Part shown: one piece after another, positions 8,742 through 16,653 of the stretch
Layout: the number at the start of each line of letters is the position of its first letter
Position numbering within the stretch: the first letter of the stretch is position 1
NCBI GenBank assembly: GCA_039029535.1
Contig: JBCCFW010000115.1
Span: 1 to 23,724 of the forward strand
Source: JBCCFW01 sp039029535
GTDB taxonomy: Bacteria; Acidobacteriota; JBCCFW01
Direction of reading: 5' to 3'
DNA: 23,724 nucleotides
The notes under the pieces: model-generated
What the model saw: the letters and a program-made list of their open reading frames with translations, nothing else
Database searches by the model: none
Told to the model about the DNA's origin: nothing
Program-made: the position numbers and the translations under genes

Positions 8742-9174
8742 GGTGGTCTCCGACACGATGCTTCGGATGCAACGCTGTGAGTGAGCGGGGGGACGTGGCG
8801 GCTGCGACCGAGACGCTCCACGCCCCGAAGGACGTCGACTCGTTGCGCTCGGAAGGGCTACTGCCAAGCTAGGTGCGTCTCTCGCGAGGGTCAACGTGGG
8901 TCGTGTCGCGCGACGACTGGCTTTTTCTGCTCGGGCCATGGTCCGGTCTCGCACCGGTTAGGCGGCAAGTCAGCCTCCTCCTCAGGTCGCCGGCCGCCCC
9001 CGTTGCGCTCGTTCGAGTGAACACCTAACTGACCGCCCCGGTTGCCAAGGGAGTGCTTCGAAGCGAGGTTGCATCCATCGGGATCTCTTCCAGCCTCGCA
9101 ACCGTTGCCGTTCGGACACGACCTCGGTCGTCGCGGAGGACGAGTCCCACTCACCAGCAAGTGGAGGTTCCCTG
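8742..9174. other. 433-bp divergent intergenic region
   Basis: This stretch separates the minus-strand operon starting at 8741 from the plus-strand gene starting at 9175. No open frame in it has a plausible start or codon pattern. It holds a candidate minus-strand promoter (8866-8894). A much weaker plus-strand possibility is TTGCGC at 9003 and TAACTG about 17 bp later. The segments gcgaggttgc near 9063 and cctcgcaacc near 9096 contain short complementary pieces that could fold. I see no strong operator or RNA gene. Confidence 0.6.
8866..8894 (-). promoter_or_regulatory. Candidate housekeeping promoter for the 8741-5827 operon
   Basis: On the minus strand TTGACC (plus 8894-8889) matches five of six bases of a -35 box. 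After exactly 17 bp comes TAGCTT (8871-8866), which matches only three of six bases of a -10 box. It would give a leader of roughly 115-120 nt before the ATG at 8741. The weak -10 keeps this tentative. Confidence 0.35.
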
Positions 9175-10689
9175 ATGCACGCCCCCGTCCGCCGCATCGC
9201 CGTCCCCTTCCTGACCGTCCTCGCCGGCTGGCTCGCCGCCGCGCTGCCTGCCGCCGCGTGCCAGGACCCACCGACGAACCAGGCGACCATCGCCGCCAAC
9301 GTCGTCGTCACGCCGACCATCGCGGCCCCGGGCGAGACCGTGACCGTCACCCTGGTCGTCACCAACTTCGGCGACCCGCTGGCACCGATCCCGGTCGTCA
9401 ACAACGACATGGGCGTGGCGGTCTCGGCCGAGGCGACGCTCGCCCGGAAGATCTCGGAGGCTCGTGTCTGCGAGCTGTGGAACCTCGACACGATCGCCAC
9501 GATGCGAGACGACCACTTCCTCGACCACGTCTGGCTCGACGACGCCTACAGCGCGCATGCCGACGAGCCGACCACCTGGTCGACGTCCTACCCGATCACG
9601 ATCCCCGAAGACGCCCTGCTCAACGGCGCGGACATCCTCAGCGTCGAGCTTCGAGCGGTGACCGCCTGGCCCTTCGGCCTCGTCGGCGTCGACGTCATCT
9701 GCATTCAGATCAGCGACGAGCCTTCCACGACCCCCCATGCGACCTTCGTGCAGGGCGTGAGCGCCGGAGCGAGCGGGACTCAGGTCCCCTTCGAGATCCA
9801 CGTCGAGCGCAATGGCTACGCCCCCGAGCGTCCGCTGCGTCTCGTCGTCGAGCGTGAGAACCCCTCCGATCCGACCGACCTCTTCCCGGTCACGCCGAGC
9901 CAGCTCGTCGGTGAAGGCATGGAGATCAGAGGCGAGCGCGCCCAGGTCGAGATGACCTGTGGGCTGCACTTCCCCTGCTTCGTGGGCATGGTGAATGCCC
10001 TGCACCTCAAGCTCATGGACGGTGACTTCGTCGTCTGGGAGAGCCGCATCACCCAGCCAGACGGTCTCGCCGAAGCCTGCGTCAATGAAGCCCCGCTCGC
10101 GTACTACGAGCTGGTCTCCGTGAACGGAGGCGATCCCGGACCGCTCACCGCCGGTGAGGACAACACCATCGTGGTCCGGGCTTACGGTCGCAACCCCGCC
10201 GTCGGTGATCCGATGACCGACGTGCAGCTCTGGGCCGGCTTCCCTCCCGGTTGCGAGGTGCGCGATCACTACCTGCACTACCACGACAACCCCCTCGACT
10301 CGGTCGAGCCGAGTGAAGGCGAGATGACGCCCACCGACGCGGTGATCTTCGACTACGGCGACATCTTCGCGATCCACTACCCGAGCCTGGACCATCGCTT
10401 CGTTCACTTCCCGTCCGGACCGCCGGTCTTCCGCGATCTCCTCGAGGTCGACCTCACCGTGCACGTGCCCTCGAACCTGCTCGAAGCCGGCACCGACTTC
10501 TTCCTGCCCGGCGCTCTCATCCAGTCGCGGCTGGGAGGCGCGCTGCGCACCGACCAGGCCAACGACCTGCTCCTCCCCGTCGTCGAGCGTGGGCCGATCA
10601 TCCTCGACCCACCCGAGCTCGAGCTGCCGGGTCCGCGTGGGCCCAACCCGCGGCCCGGGGAGCCACAGCGGGCCAGCAACCGCCGCTGA
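9175..10689 (+). CDS. Secreted protein with N-terminal CARDB/DUF11-like Ig domain, function unknown
   Basis: This 504-residue protein starts at the ATG at 9175, with GGAGG 7 nt upstream. Residues 1-28 are a signal peptide (VPFLTVLAGWLAAALPAAA) followed by Cys29. The AAAC context is a poor lipobox, so signal peptidase I cleavage is more likely than lipidation. Residues 36-75 (NVVVTPTIAAPGETVTVTLV) have the pattern of a CARDB or DUF11-type Ig-like domain. The rest is beta-rich with scattered Cys, without a catalytic motif or a family I recognise. The last 30 residues are a Pro/Arg-rich tail. It stands alone: divergent from the 8741 operon and followed by a strong hairpin. A structural or binding role at the cell surface is an inference from its export and fold type. 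Confidence 0.78.
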   Translation: MHAPVRRIAVPFLTVLAGWLAAALPAAACQDPPTNQATIAANVVVTPTIAAPGETVTVTLVVTNFGDPLAPIPVVNNDMGVAVSAEATLARKISEARVCELWNLDTIATMRDDHFLDHVWLDDAYSAHADEPTTWSTSYPITIPEDALLNGADILSVELRAVTAWPFGLVGVDVICIQISDEPSTTPHATFVQGVSAGASGTQVPFEIHVERNGYAPERPLRLVVERENPSDPTDLFPVTPSQLVGEGMEIRGERAQVEMTCGLHFPCFVGMVNALHLKLMDGDFVVWESRITQPDGLAEACVNEAPLAYYELVSVNGGDPGPLTAGEDNTIVVRAYGRNPAVGDPMTDVQLWAGFPPGCEVRDHYLHYHDNPLDSVEPSEGEMTPTDAVIFDYGDIFAIHYPSLDHRFVHFPSGPPVFRDLLEVDLTVHVPSNLLEAGTDFFLPGALIQSRLGGALRTDQANDLLLPVVERGPIILDPPELELPGPRGPNPRPGEPQRASNRR

Positions 10690-10699
10690 GCCCCGCTCA

Positions 10700-10733
10700 C
10701 CGGTCTCGCGACGCGTGATCGTCGCGGGACCGG
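10700..10733 (+). terminator. Strong GC hairpin after the 504-residue protein gene
   Basis: CCGGTCTCGCGACG (10700-10713) pairs with CGTCGCGGGACCGG (10720-10733) over 14 positions with one U-G pair and a 6-nt loop. It begins 11 bases past the stop codon at 10689. No T tract follows, so it is not a textbook intrinsic terminator. It may stabilise the mRNA end or terminate with help of a factor. Confidence 0.5.
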
Positions 10734-10789
10734 ACACTCGCCCGACCACGCTCGCACCCACCGTCTCCCTTCCCCGGGCCCGACCCTGC

Positions 10790-10816
10790 TCGACATCCCG
10801 CTGAACTCATTAAGAT
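10790..10816 (+). promoter_or_regulatory. Weak promoter candidate for the activator-kinase operon
   Basis: TCGACA (10790) and TAAGAT (10811) lie in the only AT-richer patch upstream of the start at 10845. The spacing is 15 bp, shorter than optimal. No sigma-54 type GG-N10-GC site was found here, so the activator does not obviously control its own gene. Confidence 0.25.
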
Positions 10817-10844
10817 TCAGTCGGGGAGCAGGCAGGATCCCAGG

Positions 10845-12746
10845 ATGACGAGCCGGAACAGCGGCGCCACCGAGGCGCTTCTCCAGGAGGCCCTCGCCCT
10901 GGCCTTGCGCGGACGCCGCGCGGAGGCCCTGGCCCTCCTCGACGACCTGGGCTCAGCTCCCGGCGTCACCCTCGCCCGCGCCCGAGTCCTCGCTTCCTCC
11001 GACGACGCGACCGACCGCGAACAGGCCGACGAGCTCCTGTCCGAGCGCCTCGACGACTCCTGGAGATTCCGGCTCGAGGCGTCGCGACAGGCCCGCGGTC
11101 GTGGCGACCTCCGTCAGGCCGTGGCCCTGCTCGAAGGAGCACTGCGTTCCTTTCGGGAGAGCACCGACGACGGAGACGACGACCGCGAGACGCTGGCTGA
11201 GCTCATTCGCGCCGAGGTCCGTGCGCTCGAGCACCGGGACACCGATCCTTCCCCGACCGACCCGGCCCGCGCCCCCTTGCCCGAGTCGATCTCCGACCTG
11301 GTCGCGCTCGGGCGTGAGCTCCTGCGGGAAGACGACCCCGAGCAGGTGCTCCGGGCCGTCCTTCAGGAGGCCGTCCGTCAGTCCGGCGCTCGTCGGGGCT
11401 ACCTCGTGCGAGCCGGTGACGACGGCAACGCCGCCGCCGCCTTCTCCGGCCTCGAGCGAGAAGAGCTCGACTCACCCGAGCTCGCCCTGAGCCGCAGTCT
11501 CGTGCGGGAGGCCGAGAGCTCGCGACGCCCCATCTTCATCCAGGTCCAAGACCTTCCCGACGAGCACCCGGCGCGGGCCAGCCTCGCCGCGGGCCTGAGC
11601 GTCCATGCCGTGACTTGCCTCCCCCTCGTGGAGGACTCCACGGTGCTGGGAGTGCTGTACCTCGAGCACCCCACCGAAGGACGTGGCAAGTCGGACGACC
11701 GACGCCGCCTCCTCGAGCTGCTCGTCGGGCTCGCAGCCGGCGCCCTGGCCAACGCCGATGCGCGACGGGCCGAGCGTCACGAGCTGGAGTCCGCTCGCGA
11801 GACCATCCGACGTCAGCGCGAGAAGCTCCGACGTCGTGAACGTCAGGGCGGCCTGGTCGGCGACTCTCCAGCCATGCAGGAGGTCTACGACCGACTCGAT
11901 CTCTACGGTCAGAGCGAGCTGCCGGCGCTCATCCTCGGCGAGACCGGCACCGGCAAGGAGCTCGCCGCCCGCTTCCTGCACGAGAACGGACCGCGTCGCG
12001 ACGCGGAGATGGTGGCCATCAACTGTGCCGGCATGGCCGAGACCTTGCTCGAAGGCGAGCTCTTCGGCCACGAGCGTGGCGCCTTCACCGGTGCCGACCA
12101 GGCGCGCGCCGGGCTCTTCGAGGTCGCTCATCGCGGCACTCTCTTCCTCGACGAGGTCGGCGACATGAGCCCACGGATGCAGGGCGAGCTCTTGCGAGTC
12201 TTGCAGTCCGGTGAGCTGCGTCGCGTTGGCGGTCGCACGGCGATTCGCGTCGACGTGCGTCTCATCGCCGCCACCCACCGCGACCTGGAAGACATGGTCG
12301 CAGTCGGCGACTTTCGTCAGGACCTCTACTACCGACTCAACGTCTTGCAGCTCCGACTGCCGCCGCTGCGCGAACGTCTTCAGGACCTGCCTCTCCTCGC
12401 CACCGAGCTTCTCGAACGCGTCGTGCAACCGGCGCCACGGCTCAGCGACCGCGCGCTGCAACGTTTCCAGTCACACCATTGGCCCGGCAACGTGCGTGAG
12501 CTGGAGAACCTGCTCCAGCGCCTCTGCATCACCAAGGCCGACCCCATCGACGCGGAGCACCTCCCCGCCGAGCTCGGCACGACCACGCGACGCCGGGGCA
12601 CGCCAGGAACCCTGCAGGCAGTGGAACGACAGGCCATCCTCGACACCCTGGACGAGGTCGAGGGGAACAAGACCGAGGCAGCCCGGCGGCTCGGCATCTC
12701 GCGCCGTGCTCTCTACTCGAAGCTCGAACGCTGGGGTCTCTCGTGA
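10845..12746 (+). CDS. Sigma-54-dependent transcriptional activator with GAF, AAA+ and Fis-type domains
   Basis: This 633-residue protein has AGGA 7 nt before its ATG. Residues 10-130 are Ala/Leu/Arg-rich helices resembling TPR repeats. Residues 145-305 fit a GAF sensor domain (CLPLVEDSTVLGVLYLEHP), followed by a charged coiled coil to about 335. The AAA+ core has Walker A GETGTGKE (365-372), an intact GAFTGA loop (412-417) that contacts sigma-54, Walker B TLFLDE (432-437) and an arginine-finger region (FRQDLYYRLN, 490-499). Residues 590-632 form a Fis-type helix-turn-helix (NKTEAARRLGISRRALYSKL). All key motifs are present, so it should be an active ATPase opening sigma-54 promoters in the cytoplasm. 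There is no response-regulator receiver domain. The kinase gene starts 30 bp downstream, so the sensor input may be ligand binding at GAF or phosphorylation by that kinase. Confidence 0.93.
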   Translation: MTSRNSGATEALLQEALALALRGRRAEALALLDDLGSAPGVTLARARVLASSDDATDREQADELLSERLDDSWRFRLEASRQARGRGDLRQAVALLEGALRSFRESTDDGDDDRETLAELIRAEVRALEHRDTDPSPTDPARAPLPESISDLVALGRELLREDDPEQVLRAVLQEAVRQSGARRGYLVRAGDDGNAAAAFSGLEREELDSPELALSRSLVREAESSRRPIFIQVQDLPDEHPARASLAAGLSVHAVTCLPLVEDSTVLGVLYLEHPTEGRGKSDDRRRLLELLVGLAAGALANADARRAERHELESARETIRRQREKLRRRERQGGLVGDSPAMQEVYDRLDLYGQSELPALILGETGTGKELAARFLHENGPRRDAEMVAINCAGMAETLLEGELFGHERGAFTGADQARAGLFEVAHRGTLFLDEVGDMSPRMQGELLRVLQSGELRRVGGRTAIRVDVRLIAATHRDLEDMVAVGDFRQDLYYRLNVLQLRLPPLRERLQDLPLLATELLERVVQPAPRLSDRALQRFQSHHWPGNVRELENLLQRLCITKADPIDAEHLPAELGTTTRRRGTPGTLQAVERQAILDTLDEVEGNKTEAARRLGISRRALYSKLERWGLS

Positions 12747-12776
12747 GTCACGCCCGAGCGCGAAGGTAGAACAGCC

Positions 12777-15626
12777 GTGCTCTCGCGTGAGGAGATGATC
12801 CTCAGCCGCCTGCTCGCTGCTCGCTCCGACGTTTCGAGTGACGATCTCGCCCGTTGCCTCGAACAGCGGCGGCGGGAGCCGGACGTTTCTCTGGACGTCC
12901 TCGTGCAACGCGGTGGCCTGATCGGCGACGACGAGGCCCAGAAGCTGTCCGCGCTGGCTCACGACCTGGTCCGCGAGCGCGAGGGTCTCGAGCCAGGACG
13001 ACGGCTCGGTGAGTTTCGACTGCTGCGCGAGTTGGGACGCGGCGGCATGGGCATCGTGTTCGAGGCAGTGCAGGAGCCCCTCGAGCGTCACGTGGCTCTC
13101 AAGGTGCTCTCGGGCGGCGCGACCCTGGACGAACGCCTGGTCCGTCGTTTCCTCGCAGAAGCGAAGGCTGCCGCTTCGCTGGAGCACCCGCACCTCGTTC
13201 GCGTCTTGACCAGCGGTCGCAGCGAGGGGGTGCTCTACCACGCCATGGAGCTCATCGAGGGCGGCTCGGTCGAGGACGAAATCCGCTCCGGTCCGCTCGA
13301 GGTCGATCGCGCCCTCCAGCTCACGATCGAGACCGCACGAGCCCTGCACCACGTCCACGAGGCGGGCCTGATCCACCGCGACGTCAAGCCGGGCAACATC
13401 CTGATCGATCGGAAAGGTCGCGGCCGGCTCACCGACTTCGGCTTGGTGCTCGACCTCGGCAACGCCGAACGAACGACACTCACCCATCAACTCCTCGGCA
13501 CGCCAGCGTACATGGCACCCGAGCAGGTTCGGGGCGGAGAGACCGACATCCGCACCGACATCCACGGTCTCGGGGCCACCCTGCAAGCCATGCTCACCGG
13601 ACGACCTCCGGTCCGAGGTGAGCACGCTGGGGAAGTCCTCGCTCGCCTGCTCGAAGATCGACGCGAGACTCTCGGCAGGCTTCGCCCCGAGCTCCCTGCC
13701 GAGTTGATCGCCACCTGCGAGTCGACTCAGGCCCGCAACCCGGCCGTTCGACCCGCCAGCGCGCTGGCGCTCGCCGAACGGCTCGAGTCGCTGCGCGACG
13801 GCAAGTCGATCGACCTGTCGGGCTCCGGACGACCGCCCGCTCGCAGGCGATGGCTCGCCCTCGGCCTGCTGGCGATGGGACTCGTCGTGGCCGGCATGGT
13901 CGCAACCGACCGCCTTCCCTCGTCCGAAGACGCCCCGTCGCCCGGGCTTCCCGTCCCAGAGGCACACTGGGTTCGACGTGCCGACTGGTTCGAGCTCGCC
14001 GTCGACACGCCTCACCCCAAGAGACTCGTCCGCCTGTCCGGCGACGGCGAGTGGCTCGGTTGGTCTCATCGTCCTCAAGAGAGCGATGCGCACGTCGTCA
14101 TGGTCGAGAACCGGCACGCCGGAGGGAGAATGCAACTCCCGATCTCTTCCGGCATCGCGTTCCACCCCGACGGACAGGAGCTCGTGACGGCCGCGAGGCC
14201 TTCCTTTCACCGCCATCGCATGGAAGCACTTCGCCGGGACGACCTGACGCCCACCCTGGCCGACTGGCCGCGTCCCTCCCATCTCGTCCTTCAGGCCTGG
14301 TCCCCTGATGGGGGGCGGCTGGCGATGACGAGCGGTGCCCAGGGAACGATCTTCTCGGCCAGGCCACGCACCGCCGCCATCTTCGACATCGAGACCCATG
14401 ACTACGTCTGGCTCCCCGTCGACGACGTGAGCGAGCTAGCGTGGTCTCCTTCGGGGAATCGCCTGGTCTTCCGACGGCAGGAGCGACTCCACACCGACCT
14501 CTGGACGGTCTCCCCCGACGGCAGCGCGACGCGACGTCTCACCGACGACGACGCGATCGAGACCTCGCCCCAGTGGCTCTCACCTGGCGACCGCATCCTC
14601 TACGGCCGAGAGCACGCGGGCCGAGCCCAGCTCTGGTCCCGACCAGTGGACCCCGAGACCGGCGAGCCACGCGGACCGGGCGAGGCCCTCGTTCATCTCC
14701 CCGTGCTCCGTGGCATCTCGCTGAGCGTCGGCGACGAGGAACGACTGGCGGCCCTCACGCCCTACACCAGCTCGCGCATCGCCTATCGTCTCCAGCTCGA
14801 CGTGACCGGCACCGAGGTCCTCGACGTCAGCGCGCCCCAACCTCTGACCGTCTCGGTCGACGAGCTCAGCATCAGCCCCAGCGGCGAGGTTCTCGCCCTT
14901 GTCCTGGAGAACGGGACGCTCGGTCTTCAGCGCTTCTCCAGCGACGGGCCGGCAGAGTGGTCGCTGCTCGATGAAGAGCTCACGAGCGTCCGACGTGTCG
15001 CCTGGTGCCCGACCGGAGGGCGCTTGTCGATGATCACCGAGACTCGAGCGTCCGAGGATGACGCCACGACGGAGTCGGCGCTCTGGTGGAGCAATTCGAC
15101 CGGCGACGAGTTGCACCGACTCGTCACGGGGTCACGCCTGAACGGACCCTGCTGGTCCCCGGACGGACGACGCATCGCCGTGGTGGTGGACGATGAGCTC
15201 CAACTCGTGGACGTCGTGACCGGCGACATCCAGCGACAGCGGTTGGACCGACCCTTCCACCCTTCCTCCTGGTCCCCGGAAGGCGATCGCTTGGCCGGTT
15301 GGAACGAAGAAGGGTTGCTCGTTCACGACCTCCGAATCGGAACGTCGGGTTCGGTGCTCGCGCCCGGGACGAATCCGACCTGGCTTCCCGACGGACGCCG
15401 CCTGCTTCACGTGCGCGACGGTGCCGTGCACGTGCTGTTGACCGACACCGGCGAGTCGGGCCTGCTGTTCGCACCCCAGCCCGCGATGGTGACGTCGTCG
15501 TTGAGCCTCACCACCGAAGGAACGGTGGTGCACTGCATCCTCGAGGTCTTGAGCGAGCAGGTGTGGCTGCTCGATCTCGAAGCGGTGCTCGCTGATGACG
15601 ACCGTGGCACGAGCGTCAGGGGCTGA
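12777..15626 (+). CDS. Transmembrane Ser/Thr protein kinase with C-terminal TolB/PD40-like beta-propeller
   Basis: This 949-residue protein starts with GTG at 12777, with AAGG 10 nt upstream. An ATG at 12795 has GAGGAG touching it, too close to serve. Residues 10-70 are a helical segment before the kinase. The Hanks-type kinase spans about 80-340: glycine loop GRGGMG (87-92), Lys109 in VALKV, catalytic HRDVKPGN (200-207), DFG (220-222) and APE (247-249). All catalytic residues are present. One membrane helix (WLALGLLAMGLVVAGMV, 359-375) puts the remaining 570 residues outside the cytoplasm. There PD40-type repeats recur (WSPDGGRLA, WSPSGNRLVF, WSPDGRRIAVV, WSPEGDRLAGW), indicating a beta-propeller sensor or binding domain. 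Its operon partner is the sigma-54 activator, an obvious candidate substrate; that link is inferred. Confidence 0.93.
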   Translation: MLSREEMILSRLLAARSDVSSDDLARCLEQRRREPDVSLDVLVQRGGLIGDDEAQKLSALAHDLVREREGLEPGRRLGEFRLLRELGRGGMGIVFEAVQEPLERHVALKVLSGGATLDERLVRRFLAEAKAAASLEHPHLVRVLTSGRSEGVLYHAMELIEGGSVEDEIRSGPLEVDRALQLTIETARALHHVHEAGLIHRDVKPGNILIDRKGRGRLTDFGLVLDLGNAERTTLTHQLLGTPAYMAPEQVRGGETDIRTDIHGLGATLQAMLTGRPPVRGEHAGEVLARLLEDRRETLGRLRPELPAELIATCESTQARNPAVRPASALALAERLESLRDGKSIDLSGSGRPPARRRWLALGLLAMGLVVAGMVATDRLPSSEDAPSPGLPVPEAHWVRRADWFELAVDTPHPKRLVRLSGDGEWLGWSHRPQESDAHVVMVENRHAGGRMQLPISSGIAFHPDGQELVTAARPSFHRHRMEALRRDDLTPTLADWPRPSHLVLQAWSPDGGRLAMTSGAQGTIFSARPRTAAIFDIETHDYVWLPVDDVSELAWSPSGNRLVFRRQERLHTDLWTVSPDGSATRRLTDDDAIETSPQWLSPGDRILYGREHAGRAQLWSRPVDPETGEPRGPGEALVHLPVLRGISLSVGDEERLAALTPYTSSRIAYRLQLDVTGTEVLDVSAPQPLTVSVDELSISPSGEVLALVLENGTLGLQRFSSDGPAEWSLLDEELTSVRRVAWCPTGGRLSMITETRASEDDATTESALWWSNSTGDELHRLVTGSRLNGPCWSPDGRRIAVVVDDELQLVDVVTGDIQRQRLDRPFHPSSWSPEGDRLAGWNEEGLLVHDLRIGTSGSVLAPGTNPTWLPDGRRLLHVRDGAVHVLLTDTGESGLLFAPQPAMVTSSLSLTTEGTVVHCILEVLSEQVWLLDLEAVLADDDRGTSVRG

Positions 15627-15644
15627 CGCTGCGACCTCGACCCA

Positions 15645-16442
15645 TCACGGAAGGAAGCGGAAGGTCGCCCGGCGCAGGCCGCGACCGAAGCGTGCTCGCT
15701 CGGGTGCATCGGTCGCCTTGGCGATGACGCGGTTGAGGCCGACGTGCACCCGCCGATCGGGCGGCGCCGCCCCTGCGCGCGGGACCGGTTGCCCGGAGAG
15801 CGAGAAGAGCAAGCCGGCCACCGGCGTGCGAAGTCGCATGCGCCGAGTCCCGCCCCCCTTGACCGGCAGCTCGATGACGAGCTGCTGATCGGAGACCTCC
15901 AACGCCAAGCTCGGACGCGGAAGGTCGTCGAGGTCCAGGACCAGGAGCTCCTCGACGGCTCCCCAAGCACCCGGGATGTCGTCACTGTAGACCCGAAGAC
16001 GAAGCCCGTCCTGAAAGCGGTCCACCTGAACCTCGGCACAGTGGTCGGGTCGATCGACCGGGCCGCCGCTGTGACCGTCATTGCGGATCGAGTCACCGAG
16101 ATCCACGAGGAAGCGTGTGGGGTCGTCGCCGAGCTCGAGCTCCAGGCGCACGCGGGCACAGCCCTTGGTGAGGTCGAGGTCGAGACTCACGACCGCTTCG
16201 TGCGAGCCGTCTCCGTTGCGGTCGGCGAGGGGCTGTTGGAGCTTCAGGTGTCGTGCCCAGGCCTCGCTGACGCAGGCAGCCGAGCGAGCGGGAGCACCCT
16301 CTCCCTCCAGGAGCAGGACGCAGTCAGGAGCCTCCGCGGGGAGACACTGGCCGAGCACCGGCACCGCCGCGGGCAGGGCGCCCAGGAGCGCCAGCACCAC
16401 GAGAGGCCTGGGAACGCGGGAACGAAGGCTCGGCGAAGTCAC
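15645..16442 (-). CDS. Small secreted protein of unknown function
   Basis: The protein has 265 residues from a GTG at 16442. No strong ribosome site is visible, and no in-frame ATG offers a better start. Residues 1-31 are a signal peptide (VVLALLGALPAAVPVLG). The mature part is beta-rich and contains LADRNGDGSHEAVV near residues 72-85, a DxNxDGxxE calcium-loop pattern as in dockerin or FG-GAP-like proteins. It also has a second acidic stretch (VLDLDDLPRPSLALEVSD). The C-terminus is basic. I recognise no family. It is divergent from the sigma factor gene, sharing a 211-bp region with GTGCA repeats, and convergent with the kinase gene (stops 18 bp apart). A link to the sigma factor is possible but rests only on position. 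Confidence 0.65.
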   Translation of the reverse strand: MTSPSLRSRVPRPLVVLALLGALPAAVPVLGQCLPAEAPDCVLLLEGEGAPARSAACVSEAWARHLKLQQPLADRNGDGSHEAVVSLDLDLTKGCARVRLELELGDDPTRFLVDLGDSIRNDGHSGGPVDRPDHCAEVQVDRFQDGLRLRVYSDDIPGAWGAVEELLVLDLDDLPRPSLALEVSDQQLVIELPVKGGGTRRMRLRTPVAGLLFSLSGQPVPRAGAAPPDRRVHVGLNRVIAKATDAPERARFGRGLRRATFRFLP

Positions 16443-16471
16443 CGACGGATCATGACAGCTCGCTCGGGAGC

Positions 16472-16504
16472 GTGCATTCGGTGCACGGCGTGCAGATCGT
16501 GCAC
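16472..16504. repeat. Four GTGCA boxes at an exact 9-bp period
   Basis: GTGCA begins at 16472, 16481, 16490 and 16499. Two copies read as the palindrome GTGCAC. The array lies 30 bp upstream of the minus-strand start at 16442 and 150 bp upstream of the sigma factor start. The regular spacing suggests a repeated protein-binding site in a shared control region. Confidence 0.5.
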
Positions 16505-16565
16505 GGTCGACTCGAGACGATCCGCTCTCGGCCGAGGCGCCCCAAGCCTCGATGGATGAGTCACT

Positions 16566-16580
16566 TGCACGCTCCGTGCA
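16566..16580. promoter_or_regulatory. GTGCA palindrome, candidate operator
   Basis: TGCACG-CTC-CGTGCA is a perfect 6-bp inverted repeat with a 3-bp centre. It carries the same GTGCA core as the four direct repeats 62-90 bp away. It sits 74 bp before the sigma factor start, where an operator could act. Function is inferred from the shared core. Confidence 0.4.
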
Positions 16581-16643
16581 CTCCTGGCCCGCGGCTTGCT
16601 ATCCCAGGAGTGGACAGCATCTTTCCGCTGTCTCTCCGTATCT

Positions 16644-16648
16644 GGAGG
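16644..16648 (+). promoter_or_regulatory. Ribosome binding site that sets the sigma factor start
   Basis: GGAGG lies 5 nt before the GTG at 16654. Neither the upstream ATG at 16552 nor its surroundings have such a site, so the GTG is preferred. Confidence 0.6.
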
Positions 16649-16653
16649 CCCGC

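Noticed and set aside
8920..8933. Possible sigma-54 site (TGGC then TGCT) before the 9175 gene
   Set aside because: The GG and GC elements are 8 bp apart rather than the required 10, and the rest of the consensus is missing.
8742..8954. N-terminal extension of the 260-residue exported protein
   Set aside because: The additional 71 residues are low-complexity, would hide the signal peptide and lack a ribosome site, whereas the ATG at 8741 has GGAG at 6 nt.
12471..14399. A 642-codon minus-strand frame
   Set aside because: It mirrors the activator end and the kinase domain; the plus-strand kinase motifs are unambiguous.
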